Shown piece by piece: positions 51,473 to 58,916 of a DNA stretch of 59,015 nucleotides; position 1 is the stretch's first letter; each line of letters begins with the position of its first letter. Source of the stretch: an uncultured Bacteroidales bacterium (GTDB lineage Bacteria; Bacteroidota; Bacteroidia; Bacteroidales; Paludibacteraceae); NCBI GenBank assembly GCA_902771935.1, contig CACXYM010000011.1, positions 1 through 59,015 on the forward strand. Reading direction: 5' to 3'. The notes under the pieces were generated by a model. The model was not told the DNA's origin. It did no database searches and worked only from the letters and a program-made list of their open reading frames with translations. The position numbers and the translations under genes were made by a program.

Positions 51473-52799
51473 GTCGAGCGCGAAGTTCCCACGTGCGGAT
51501 TCTGTCCTTGTACCAGTTATTGCGGTTCATAGCCACAATATCGCAGTTCGCGTCGGAATTATCTTCCCAACGACGGCAGTTATACACCACATCGTATATT
51601 CGTCCAATCTTATACTCGCGACTCAAGCGCAAACCTACCGCATAATCTTCTCCGTACTTCGTAGTCGGGAAGTTAATCTCCTTTAGCACAGGCACATAGA
51701 AACCACGAGGTGCACCAAGACCATTAATGCGAAGAGCATTATTCATACCATTTTTATCTGTCCATTCGCGGTGGTCTATCACCCCAGGAGGTAACTCACG
51801 GCCATTGATATCAGTCATTCGGTAAGTTCCCACTACCATTGCGCACTTTTGCTCCTCAAAAGCGTCTATAAACCGCTGAACCGTGTTTTCGTCGAAATAC
51901 GTATCATCGCTATCCAACTGAATGGCATAGAGACCACATTTAGGATGGTGTAATGCAGCATTCCAGTTGCCGCCGATAGCGTGCCAAGTCGGATCTTGAG
52001 CAATATAAATCAATTTATCATTCTCACCATTAAGGCGAAGCCGGCTCATTTCATCATTAATTACATCAACCGTTCCGTCTGTCGAGTTATCGTCCACGAC
52101 AATCACATTATATGTATATGGCGCGCGCACGCGCTGGCTCAATGCACTCCGTATCGCATCGCCTATCGTACGAACTCTATTGCGGCATGGAATAATCACG
52201 CTCGCCGTCACTGGATAACTCTCGGCTCTCGGCACCTTTTGACTTTCGACTAATTTTAGCTGTCGATAGTCAACCAATGCGCCTAATTGTCTCAAATGCG
52301 CCGTTACGCACTTCTCCATCTCCACTTGGACTGCGCGATTCTTCGGGTCCACATAGTCAAACAGTTTCTCGCCCGACTTGCGCAGATCGGTCTCTACATC
52401 GTAGTACAAGAACTCCGGGATATGCACTATCTCACCCACTCTGCTCAATCGCAGACGCAAGTCATAGAAACCAGCAAACTCATAGTTTACATCCATTTGA
52501 GCTGCAACTTGCTTCAAAACAGCTACGCGCACTAAGATAGCGCTTCCAAAATCAAAATCGTCGCGCAAGGCTCCATCTTGATAATCAATCACAGGCGCAG
52601 GCTCCGGATTAAAGTGATCGCTATACACCATAACTGCGGTGGTATCATCACCAATCTGCTCCATACGTTGCAAGCCAAAAGCCACCCAACATATTTCTTC
52701 CCGCAATTGGATTAGGCACCATTTCCCTTCTGCCTTTGAGGCAATGTCTTTAATCAGAGCACTTGAACATACTCTTCCCGGCAATACAAAACTATTCAT
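51462..52799 (-). CDS. glycosyltransferase family 2 protein
   Basis: A 445-residue glycosyltransferase. The C-terminal domain (about 195-445) is a standard GT-A/GT2 fold: [33 protein letters not shown], and the DSDD metal motif in QLDSDDTYF. The N-terminal domain (about 1-180) resembles a decayed second GT-A fold ([47 protein letters not shown]). No membrane helices. Acceptor unknown. ATG 52799 is fixed by the promoter at 52817; the longer open frame begins inside that promoter. A partly decayed heptad array (52237-52264) encodes the linker between the two domains. Confidence 0.85.
   Translation of the reverse strand: MNSFVLPGRVCSSALIKDIASKAEGKWCLIQLREEICWVAFGLQRMEQIGDDTTAVMVYSDHFNPEPAPVIDYQDGALRDDFDFGSAILVRVAVLKQVAAQMDVNYEFAGFYDLRLRLSRVGEIVHIPEFLYYDVETDLRKSGEKLFDYVDPKNRAVQVEMEKCVTAHLRQLGALVDYRQLKLVESQKVPRAESYPVTASVIIPCRNRVRTIGDAIRSALSQRVRAPYTYNVIVVDDNSTDGTVDVINDEMSRLRLNGENDKLIYIAQDPTWHAIGGNWNAALHHPKCGLYAIQLDSDDTYFDENTVQRFIDAFEEQKCAMVVGTYRMTDINGRELPPGVIDHREWTDKNGMNNALRINGLGAPRGFYVPVLKEINFPTTKYGEDYAVGLRLSREYKIGRIYDVVYNCRRWEDNSDANCDIVAMNRNNWYKDRIRTWELRARLSR
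52237..52264. repeat. decayed heptad array inside the glycosyltransferase gene
   Basis: Minus strand TCGACAG CTAAAAT TAG TCGAAAG TCAAAAG. The two last units match those of the array at 46493-46555. It falls between the two glycosyltransferase domains. Confidence 0.55.
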
Positions 52800-52816
52800 A
52801 TTAACTAATTTTGCTG

Positions 52817-52848
52817 CAAAGTTACAACAATTTTTGCATATATCCAAA
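52817..52848 (-). promoter_or_regulatory. promoter of the glycosyltransferase
   Basis: Minus strand: TTTG (52848-52845), 20 bp, TAACTTTG (52824-52817). It is interleaved with the divergent kinase promoter; both -33 boxes lie in one 16-bp near-palindrome. Confidence 0.88.
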
Positions 52849-52864
52849 ATTTATATTACTTTTG
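52833..52864 (+). promoter_or_regulatory. promoter of the GlcNAc kinase-SpoIID genes
   Basis: TTTG (52833-52836), 20 bp, TACTTTTG (52857-52864). The near-palindrome TTTGCATATATCCAAA (52833-52848) gives the -33 boxes of both directions. Confidence 0.88.
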
Positions 52865-52882
52865 CAGCAAAATTCACACAAG

Positions 52883-53779
52883 ATGATACTTTTAGCAGAT
52901 AGCGGTTCAACGAAAACGCATTGGTCCTTGATGACAGCCAATGGCCATCACCAGGAGTTTAAAACAGACGGTATTAATCCGATGCTTCAAACCGAAGAGG
53001 AGATATATCAATCAATCTCCGACCAACTCCTACCACAAATAGGCTCACAATTGTGGGCTGGCAAGATGACGCATATATACTTCTACGGAGCAGGCTGTAC
53101 GCCCGAGAAGAAAGTACTGGTAGCCAACGCATTACAGCGCATCTTCAAGCAAGCAGAGCCCATAGTAGCAAGCGATATGCTAGGCGCAGCACGTGCGCTG
53201 TTCGGCAAACAGAAAGGTATTGCATGCATCCTCGGAACAGGTAGCGGAAGTTGCTTTTACGACGGCGAAAACATCGAGTGGTCTGTTCCATCACTTGGTT
53301 ATATTCTTGGCGATGAAGGTAGTGCCGCCACGCTTGGAAAACGCCTCGTTGCAGATATTCTAAAAAACATATTGGGCGAAGACTTAAAAAACGCTTTTCT
53401 TACGGAATACAACCTCACACAAGCCGATATCCTCGACCACGTTTACAAACAACCTTTCCCGAATCGGTGGCTTGCTAACCTTGCACAATTCTGCCACAAG
53501 CACTTGGAGGATGATCGTATCTATCGTCTCGTTTACAACCACTTCGATGCCTTCGTCACGCGAAACCTACAGCAGTACTACGATTATCTGGGTGTGACAG
53601 GCGACTGGACCACAACAACAAAGATGCGAGTAGGATTTGTTGGAAGCGTCGCTTACTACTATCTCGACGTTCTGCGGAATGTGATGGTTGCACATAACTA
53701 CCCCATTGCTGCTATCATGCAAGATCCGATTGAAGGGCTCATCAAATACCACCAAAAAGACGTTATTCCCACTACATGA
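52883..53779 (+). CDS. BadF/BadG-type N-acetylglucosamine kinase-like protein
   Basis: A 298-residue sugar kinase of the BadF/BadG/BcrA/BcrD ATPase family, similar to GlcNAc kinases and MurK. Phosphate-1 motif LADSGSTKTHW, phosphate-2 region ACILGTGSGS, and LGDEGSAATLGKRL. It should phosphorylate GlcNAc or a related amino sugar with ATP in the cytoplasm. ATG 52883 is the first start after the promoter; 5' leader about 12 bases. It overlaps the SpoIID-like gene by ATGA, which suggests linked function in cell-wall sugar recycling. Confidence 0.88.
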   Translation: MILLADSGSTKTHWSLMTANGHHQEFKTDGINPMLQTEEEIYQSISDQLLPQIGSQLWAGKMTHIYFYGAGCTPEKKVLVANALQRIFKQAEPIVASDMLGAARALFGKQKGIACILGTGSGSCFYDGENIEWSVPSLGYILGDEGSAATLGKRLVADILKNILGEDLKNAFLTEYNLTQADILDHVYKQPFPNRWLANLAQFCHKHLEDDRIYRLVYNHFDAFVTRNLQQYYDYLGVTGDWTTTTKMRVGFVGSVAYYYLDVLRNVMVAHNYPIAAIMQDPIEGLIKYHQKDVIPTT

Positions 53780-54834
53780 ATATCCGGGTAGGCATATTAA
53801 CTGCACCACATATCGACTTTGAGCAACGCGCAAAGACTTTTATACTGCGCAATGTGCGCATCGGTATTGGTTTCCACTGGGATAGATGCGAAGACCAAGA
53901 GTTTGCAGGGCAATTAGAGGTTATTCGCAATGCGGACGGCACAGAAACGGCAGTAAATATCATAGACCTTGAAGACTATCTATGTAGCGTCATCTCGTCA
54001 GAAATGAGCGCTAACTCTCCGATGGAGCTACTCAAAGCGCATGCTGTCATTTCGCGCTCATGGGCTATTCGCGCCATAGAAGCTAATCGCGTAACGGCAG
54101 GAAAGATACAAAGTAGCGTGTATGAACAAAACGGACACATCAGTTTCGACGTGTGCGCCGATGACCACTGCCAACGATACGAAGGTCTTGGACGTATGAA
54201 CAATCGCGCCGTAGAGGCTGTTCGTGCTACCGAAGGGGAAGTACTATCATATGGGGACGAGATATGCGACTGCCGTTTCCACAAGTGTTGTGGCGGAAAG
54301 ACCGAAGAGTTTGAAACCTGCTGGGAAGATAAGCATGTGCCCTATTTAGAGTCCGTCGATTGTCCTTTCTGCGCGCCGGATTATCTAAAAGACACTTCGG
54401 CACTTCGCCAAAGTCTGAATGACTACGACCTCGAGACGAATGACTATCACGATTGGTCCGTTACCTACTCCGCTTCTGAACTGAGACAAATCATACTGGA
54501 TAAGTCGCACATCGACTTTGGGGAGATAACAGATCTCATTCCTCTCAAACGCGGGAAGTCGGGACGAATCTATGAATTAGAGATTGTAGGAACACTCCGC
54601 CGACAAGTCATCGGCAAGGAGCTGACTATTCGTCGATGGCTATCCCCATCCTGTTTGAAGTCTTCGTGGTTCGATATTAAAAAGAATTGCGACTCTTTCC
54701 GGTTAGAAGGTCATGGTTGGGGCCACGGCGTCGGTTTGTGCCAAATAGGCGCAGCTACAATGGCGATAGAAGGATATTCCTACCGCGATATTCTTGCCCA
54801 TTATTATCCTGGAACTCAGTGTAGAATCTTATAA
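53776..54834 (+). CDS. SpoIID/LytB-domain protein without signal peptide
   Basis: A 352-residue SpoIID-family protein. SpoIID of sporulating bacteria is a lytic transglycosylase acting on denuded glycan strands. The catalytic glutamate region is SSEMSANSPMELLKAHAVISR (Glu76), and the C-terminal GHGWGHGVGLCQIGA is the family hallmark. A Cys-rich stretch (CDCRFHKCCGG and following, with more Cys near CPFCAPDY) may bind zinc. The N-terminus MNIRVGILTAPHIDF has no signal peptide, so it may act in the cytoplasm. It overlaps the GlcNAc kinase gene (ATGA) and the convergent holA end (19 bp). Confidence 0.88.
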   Translation: MNIRVGILTAPHIDFEQRAKTFILRNVRIGIGFHWDRCEDQEFAGQLEVIRNADGTETAVNIIDLEDYLCSVISSEMSANSPMELLKAHAVISRSWAIRAIEANRVTAGKIQSSVYEQNGHISFDVCADDHCQRYEGLGRMNNRAVEAVRATEGEVLSYGDEICDCRFHKCCGGKTEEFETCWEDKHVPYLESVDCPFCAPDYLKDTSALRQSLNDYDLETNDYHDWSVTYSASELRQIILDKSHIDFGEITDLIPLKRGKSGRIYELEIVGTLRRQVIGKELTIRRWLSPSCLKSSWFDIKKNCDSFRLEGHGWGHGVGLCQIGAATMAIEGYSYRDILAHYYPGTQCRIL

Positions 54835-55844
54835 ATCAGTTCCTTCCACAAATCATCGTCCTTAGCAGAAGGGTTATCGACACCCTTACTACGTGCGTCT
54901 ATCTCGCGGAAGTAACCGATTATCTTAAAGGTCTTGCCGGCAGAGAAACGTTTGGCTGCTGCAACATAGTCTTTCATGAAGTAAGGATGAACTTTTAAAA
55001 CAGCAGCTGCTGCTCGTTCGCTTTTATCATCCAGATAATGATAAATCATCAAGTCGGCAAAGAAATTGTACAAAATACCCAATTCCTTCTGCATAGGATG
55101 GTCTTTCGATGACGCAAAATACTGCGTGATACGGTTCGCTTTTACCACGTCTCCTTTAATGAGCGCCGCTTGCAGTTCGAAGACATTATAATCTTTGGAT
55201 ATGCCTATATTGCGTTCCACCAAAGCGGCATCGATACGACTTTGTCCCTCTTGTCTGCCTAACATCAGCTTATCCACAGCGCTGACAATAGCAGATAAGT
55301 CTGAGCCAAGCGCATCTGCCAAGAGCTTTGGAACGACCGGATCAATGGTAATGGATTCTCCTAATTCGTTTACTCGTTGATTGAGATACGAACGAATCCA
55401 CTCTTCCACTTTGTAATCGCTGAGTTTCTCGCTCACCATCACCGCTCCGACCTTCTCGACTTTCTTCCACCAAGATTGTCGTTTGTCCGGCGTACCGTAC
55501 TTATAGCAGATAACTAAAAGCGTTGACGGTTGCGGATTATCCAAATAAAACGAGAGCGCTTCCCATTTCTTCAGTGCCTGTGCTTCCTTAACGATAACAA
55601 TCTTGAGTCCGCCCATCATCGCAAATCCACGCGCCGCAGAGACAGCAGGAGCAATATCCAATCCTTGCAGATCGCGGCCGTACACAACCGTCATATCGAA
55701 CGCTTTCGATGCCTCATCTAAGACATTATTCTCTATATAGTCCGAGATACGGTCTATATAATACGGTTCGTCCCCGCATAATAAGTACACGGGCGCATAC
55801 TTGCCGGCTTTAAGGCTCTTTTCTATTTGGTCAAAAGTCATCAT
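54816..55844 (-). CDS. holA: DNA polymerase III delta subunit
   Basis: HolA, 342 residues, the clamp-opening wrench of the clamp loader. N-terminal VYLLCGDEPYYIDRISDYIE (degenerate P-loop region), VIVKEAQALKKWE, LADALGSDLSAIVSAVDKL, YNVFELQAALIKGD, and helical collar domain to the end. Low overall conservation but this pattern is typical of the family. ATG 55844 overlaps the ABC ATPase stop codon. It ends inside the last 19 bp of the convergent SpoIID gene. Confidence 0.92.
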   Translation of the reverse strand: MMTFDQIEKSLKAGKYAPVYLLCGDEPYYIDRISDYIENNVLDEASKAFDMTVVYGRDLQGLDIAPAVSAARGFAMMGGLKIVIVKEAQALKKWEALSFYLDNPQPSTLLVICYKYGTPDKRQSWWKKVEKVGAVMVSEKLSDYKVEEWIRSYLNQRVNELGESITIDPVVPKLLADALGSDLSAIVSAVDKLMLGRQEGQSRIDAALVERNIGISKDYNVFELQAALIKGDVVKANRITQYFASSKDHPMQKELGILYNFFADLMIYHYLDDKSERAAAAVLKVHPYFMKDYVAAAKRFSAGKTFKIIGYFREIDARSKGVDNPSAKDDDLWKELIYKILH

Positions 55845-56560
55845 TCTATCGTGCTCATGTCAAAAATATTCATGCCAAAAGCCCTTTCAAAAGCATCGGA
55901 TTGCCGCAAGGCATTTGCGCTGTCTAACACGGCTCCTTTATCCGACAACAGAAGAATACGGTCGCTCAAGTTAAGTGCAAGTTCCAACTCGTGAGTGGAG
56001 ATGAGAATAGTCTTTCCTTGCTCATGCGCTAACCGTCTGAGCAGACGCAGCACCATGATGCGATTAGGCAAGTCCAGATGTGCAGTCGGTTCATCTAATA
56101 AGATGACAGAAGTCTGCTGCGCCAAGGCTTTAGCAATCAACACGCGCTGTTTCTCTCCATCAGAAAGGGAGTTAAAGAGTCTTGAGTCAAGCGAGGACAT
56201 ATTATCGCCAAACACTTCGCGCATAGACTCGTCCACAATGCGTTCGTCTTCCGAGGTCAGGGTTCCTAAAAACGAGGTATAAGGATAACGCCCCATCGCC
56301 ACAACGTCACGAACAGAGGTGTTCTCCAAGTTCAATCGGTCGGTTAGAACCACGGCCACATCGTCAATCTTAAATTGTCCGCCTAAAGCAGGTTGGAGTC
56401 CGGCCAGAGTGCGTAATAAAGTTGATTTACCGCAACCGTTACGACCAAGCATACAAACCATCTCGCCCTTATTGAGCGTCAGCGTCAAGTCGTGCTGCAC
56501 AACCTTAGTGCCATAACCGATAGTGAGTTGTTGCAATATGATGGACGCCTGATTACTCAT
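55841..56560 (-). CDS. ABC transporter ATPase, metal/heme-uptake type
   Basis: A 239-residue ABC ATPase of the FecE/HmuV type. Walker A GRNGCGKST (39-47), signature LSDGEKQRV (132-140), Walker B VILLDEP (152-158), H-loop in ISTHELELAL. FecE-like ATPases energise import of ferric siderophores, heme or cobalamin. No permease or binding-protein gene is adjacent; instead it sits between murF-alr (8-bp overlap) and holA (4-bp overlap), so the substrate is open. Cobalamin would fit the B12-dependent mutase in this window, but that is only a suggestion. Confidence 0.88.
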   Translation of the reverse strand: MSNQASIILQQLTIGYGTKVVQHDLTLTLNKGEMVCMLGRNGCGKSTLLRTLAGLQPALGGQFKIDDVAVVLTDRLNLENTSVRDVVAMGRYPYTSFLGTLTSEDERIVDESMREVFGDNMSSLDSRLFNSLSDGEKQRVLIAKALAQQTSVILLDEPTAHLDLPNRIMVLRLLRRLAHEQGKTILISTHELELALNLSDRILLLSDKGAVLDSANALRQSDAFERAFGMNIFDMSTIE

Positions 56561-58379
56561 ATGAATAAACGCGTTGTACGCGGCGGGAAACGGAAGTCAG
56601 TATCTCGTACGTGATGGTGCCTAACTTGTTCGCTAATTCCTCCAAAGGCATGTGTTCTCCAAACACCTCAACAATATCACCCGGTCGCGCGTCCGCTCCG
56701 GTGACATCAATCATCGCTTGGTCCATGCAGACATTACCAACGACAGGACAGCGCTTGCCACGAACCCAGACCTCGCCGCCATAATTGGAGAAACGGCGGT
56801 CAAAACCGTCAGCATAACCAATAGGAATAACCGCTATTACGCGATCTTCTTTAAGCGTAGTATGACGGCCGTAACCGATAGTCTCGCCTGCCTTAACGGT
56901 CTTAACGGAGAGAATGGTTGTTTCCAAGGTGCATACATTACGCAATTTAGCACCCGCGAACGAGAAACCATATAAGCCGATACCCAAACGGCACATATCA
57001 AACTGATAGTCACTGAAACGTTCTATACCTGCCGAGTTACAAATATGCTTTATAATCGGATACTGCAGTCCTGCTTTCAGTTCTTCGGCGCACGCATCAA
57101 AGTAGTGAATCTGTGATAGTGTGAACGCATCGAATTGCGGTTCGTCGCTTCCTGCTAAGTGCGAGAAGACAGATGCCACACGGACTGCTTTCGTCGAACC
57201 TAAACGCTCAATAAGCCACGGCATATCCTCTTTATAGAAGCCCAATCGGTGCATTCCAGAATCTATCTTCACATGAATAGGCACATTCTCTAAGCCCTTT
57301 GCTTGAGCAGCTGCTATGACGGTTTTCAGCGACTGGTGCGAATAGACATTCGGCTCCAGGTTATTCTCTAAAATGAGATCCATCGCAGCCACTTCGGGGT
57401 CCATGATAATAATGGGCAACGTGATTCCGGCACGGCGTAACTCTACTCCTTCGTCCGCCACCGCCACAGCAAGGTAATCAACTAATCCGCTTGCCTGCAA
57501 CGCTTTAGAAACTTCTACACTTCCTGCGCCGTAAGCAAAAGCTTTCACCATACAAGTGAGCTTCGTTTCGGGTTTTAGCAGGCTACGGAAATAGCGCACA
57601 TTATCAATCAAAGCAGAGAGATTGACTTTGAGCACGGTCTCGTGGGTTTGGTGTAAGATACGACTGGAGATTGTCTCTTCGTCATATCCAAGCGCACGCA
57701 TCACAGCCGCACAGGTACGCACGTTCTGATGCGATGGGTCTTCGATGATAACGGGGCAGCGGCTAAATAGTTTCATCTTCTCTTCGCGCTTCTGCTCTAA
57801 AGACGCGAAGTTCTCGTCGTGTTCATGGCCAATATACGTAATGACGCCTATATTAGGTCGTATCATCGGCTCCAAACGCTCCATTTCACCCGGTTGTGAT
57901 ATTCCGGCTTCAAAGATGCAAAGTTGCGGTTTAGACGGATTGGCTTGCTTTTGAGACTCAATCTGCCAAACGGACAGCGGAACACCTATTTGCGAGTTAT
58001 AGGACTTAGGCGAACGGATAATACAATAGTCATCTTTAAGCAGTTGGTATAGCCACTCTTTCACCACCGTTTTGCCGTTGGAACCAGTTATACCAATCAC
58101 AACACCTTGGAACTGTGAGCGAACAAAAGTGGCTAAGGCTTGCAAGGCTTCTACGGCATTCTCGCGGATAAAAACGCGCACGCCTTTCGCGTATAACTCG
58201 TCTATATACTTGGCGCCATCATTCTTAGCGGTTTTAATAGCAAAGAACATCGTCTGCTCCGGATGCGCACCTAATTGACGCGAGTCCGTTAGCAGATAGC
58301 GAATATCTACATCCTTATCGGCACGATTATCTACCGCGCAAACACCTGCTAATATGCGACTTATCTCCGATACAAGCAT
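56553..58379 (-). CDS. MurF-alanine racemase fusion with truncated MurF part
   Basis: A 608-residue fusion. Residues 1-240 are MurF-like: N-terminal domain (LLTDSRQ), P-loop GITGSNGKT (97-104) and KSYNSQIGVPLSV. The part then jumps from FSRCPVIIEDPSHQ to the helix NVRTCAAVMRALGYDEETIS and straight into alanine racemase. About 200 residues expected in Bacteroidales MurF-Alr proteins, including the Mur ligase C-terminal domain, are missing. Residues about 244-608 are a complete PLP-dependent alanine racemase: MVKAFAYGAG with Lys279, HVKIDSGMHRLGF, HICNSAGIERF, RLGIGLYG, IPIGYADGFDRRFS and GNVCMDQAMIDVT. Racemase activity is expected; ligase activity is not. Confidence 0.92.
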   Translation of the reverse strand: MLVSEISRILAGVCAVDNRADKDVDIRYLLTDSRQLGAHPEQTMFFAIKTAKNDGAKYIDELYAKGVRVFIRENAVEALQALATFVRSQFQGVVIGITGSNGKTVVKEWLYQLLKDDYCIIRSPKSYNSQIGVPLSVWQIESQKQANPSKPQLCIFEAGISQPGEMERLEPMIRPNIGVITYIGHEHDENFASLEQKREEKMKLFSRCPVIIEDPSHQNVRTCAAVMRALGYDEETISSRILHQTHETVLKVNLSALIDNVRYFRSLLKPETKLTCMVKAFAYGAGSVEVSKALQASGLVDYLAVAVADEGVELRRAGITLPIIIMDPEVAAMDLILENNLEPNVYSHQSLKTVIAAAQAKGLENVPIHVKIDSGMHRLGFYKEDMPWLIERLGSTKAVRVASVFSHLAGSDEPQFDAFTLSQIHYFDACAEELKAGLQYPIIKHICNSAGIERFSDYQFDMCRLGIGLYGFSFAGAKLRNVCTLETTILSVKTVKAGETIGYGRHTTLKEDRVIAVIPIGYADGFDRRFSNYGGEVWVRGKRCPVVGNVCMDQAMIDVTGADARPGDIVEVFGEHMPLEELANKLGTITYEILTSVSRRVQRVYSYE

Positions 58380-58381
58380 GA

Positions 58382-58579
58382 TTATTCTTGTCCTTGATTA
58401 GGCATGAGCAACATCAGTATTATGTATAGTAATATGCCCGGGAAGGCTGCCGAAAAAAAGGTCAACACTGCATAAATAACGCGGACCATTGTAGGATCTA
58501 CATCAAAATACTCTGCCAGACCGGCGCAAACACCGGCAACCATTTTGTTGTTACTACGACGTAATTTTTTCTGTTCCAT
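58382..58579 (-). CDS. PspC-domain protein
   Basis: A 65-residue protein made of one PspC domain: KLRRSNNKMVAGVCAGLAEY, FDVDPTMVRVIYAV, then one or two membrane helices (FFSAAFPGILLYIILMLLM). PspC proteins sense or respond to envelope stress. ATG 58579 is the start; the longer frame begins with TTG 58591. The first gene after the promoter at 58626 and two bases ahead of murF-alr. Confidence 0.88.
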   Translation of the reverse strand: MEQKKLRRSNNKMVAGVCAGLAEYFDVDPTMVRVIYAVLTFFSAAFPGILLYIILMLLMPNQGQE

Positions 58580-58625
58580 AATTATTTTCAATTATAAACG
58601 TTGACTTTTTGCACTATTCACGCTG

Positions 58626-58657
58626 CAAAATTACAACAAAAAAATGGAACTTGCAAA
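58626..58657 (-). promoter_or_regulatory. promoter of pspC-murF/alr-ABC-holA
   Basis: Minus strand: TTTG (58657-58654), 20 bp, TAATTTTG (58633-58626). Palindrome GCAAATTAATTTGC (58653-58666) overlaps the -33 box. Confidence 0.88.
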
Positions 58658-58690
58658 TTAATTTGCATTTTTGCATAGCAATATACCAAA

Positions 58691-58737
58691 ACAAAGAAGC
58701 CCTGAGACGAATCTCAAGGCTTCTGAAAGTGGCGGCT
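58691..58737. repeat. 47-bp direct repeat with terminator hairpin, distal copy
   Basis: Exact copy of 58878-58924: hairpin GAAGCCCTGAGA-CGAA-TCTCAAGGCTTC plus the last bases of the 5S gene (GTGGCGGCT). No 5S body adjoins this copy. Confidence 0.92.
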
Positions 58738-58877
58738 TCGTCGGAAGCTGCAATCCATGATTAAGTTACTACGTAACAAATATAATGGTTGCGCTTCCTC
58801 CTCTCCCCATGCGAAACGCTTCGCTGGTTTCTGTGGGGACCCCGATAGAAAGGAGAGTAGGTAGCAGCGCCACAAAT
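58738..58877. other. 140-bp structured segment between the direct repeats
   Basis: No gene. It contains an imperfect hairpin (GGAAGC... at 58743 with GCTTCC ending 58798) holding GTTAC-TAC-GTAAC, then a nested hairpin CTCTCCCCA ... TGGGG ... GGAGAG with GCGAAACGCTTCGC inside, and GGGGACCCCG (58835-58844). At its right end, GGAGAGTAGGTAGC (58852-58865) is an inverted copy of the 5S 3' end. Confidence 0.7.
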
Positions 58878-58913
58878 ACAAAGAAGCCCTGAGACGAATC
58901 TCAAGGCTTCTGA
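58878..58913 (-). terminator. 5S rRNA operon terminator
   Basis: Hairpin GAAGCC(T)TGAGA-TTCG-TCTCA(G)GGGCTTC followed by TTTG on the minus strand, a few bases after the 5S end. Part of the 47-bp direct repeat. Confidence 0.85.
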
Positions 58914-58916
58914 AAG

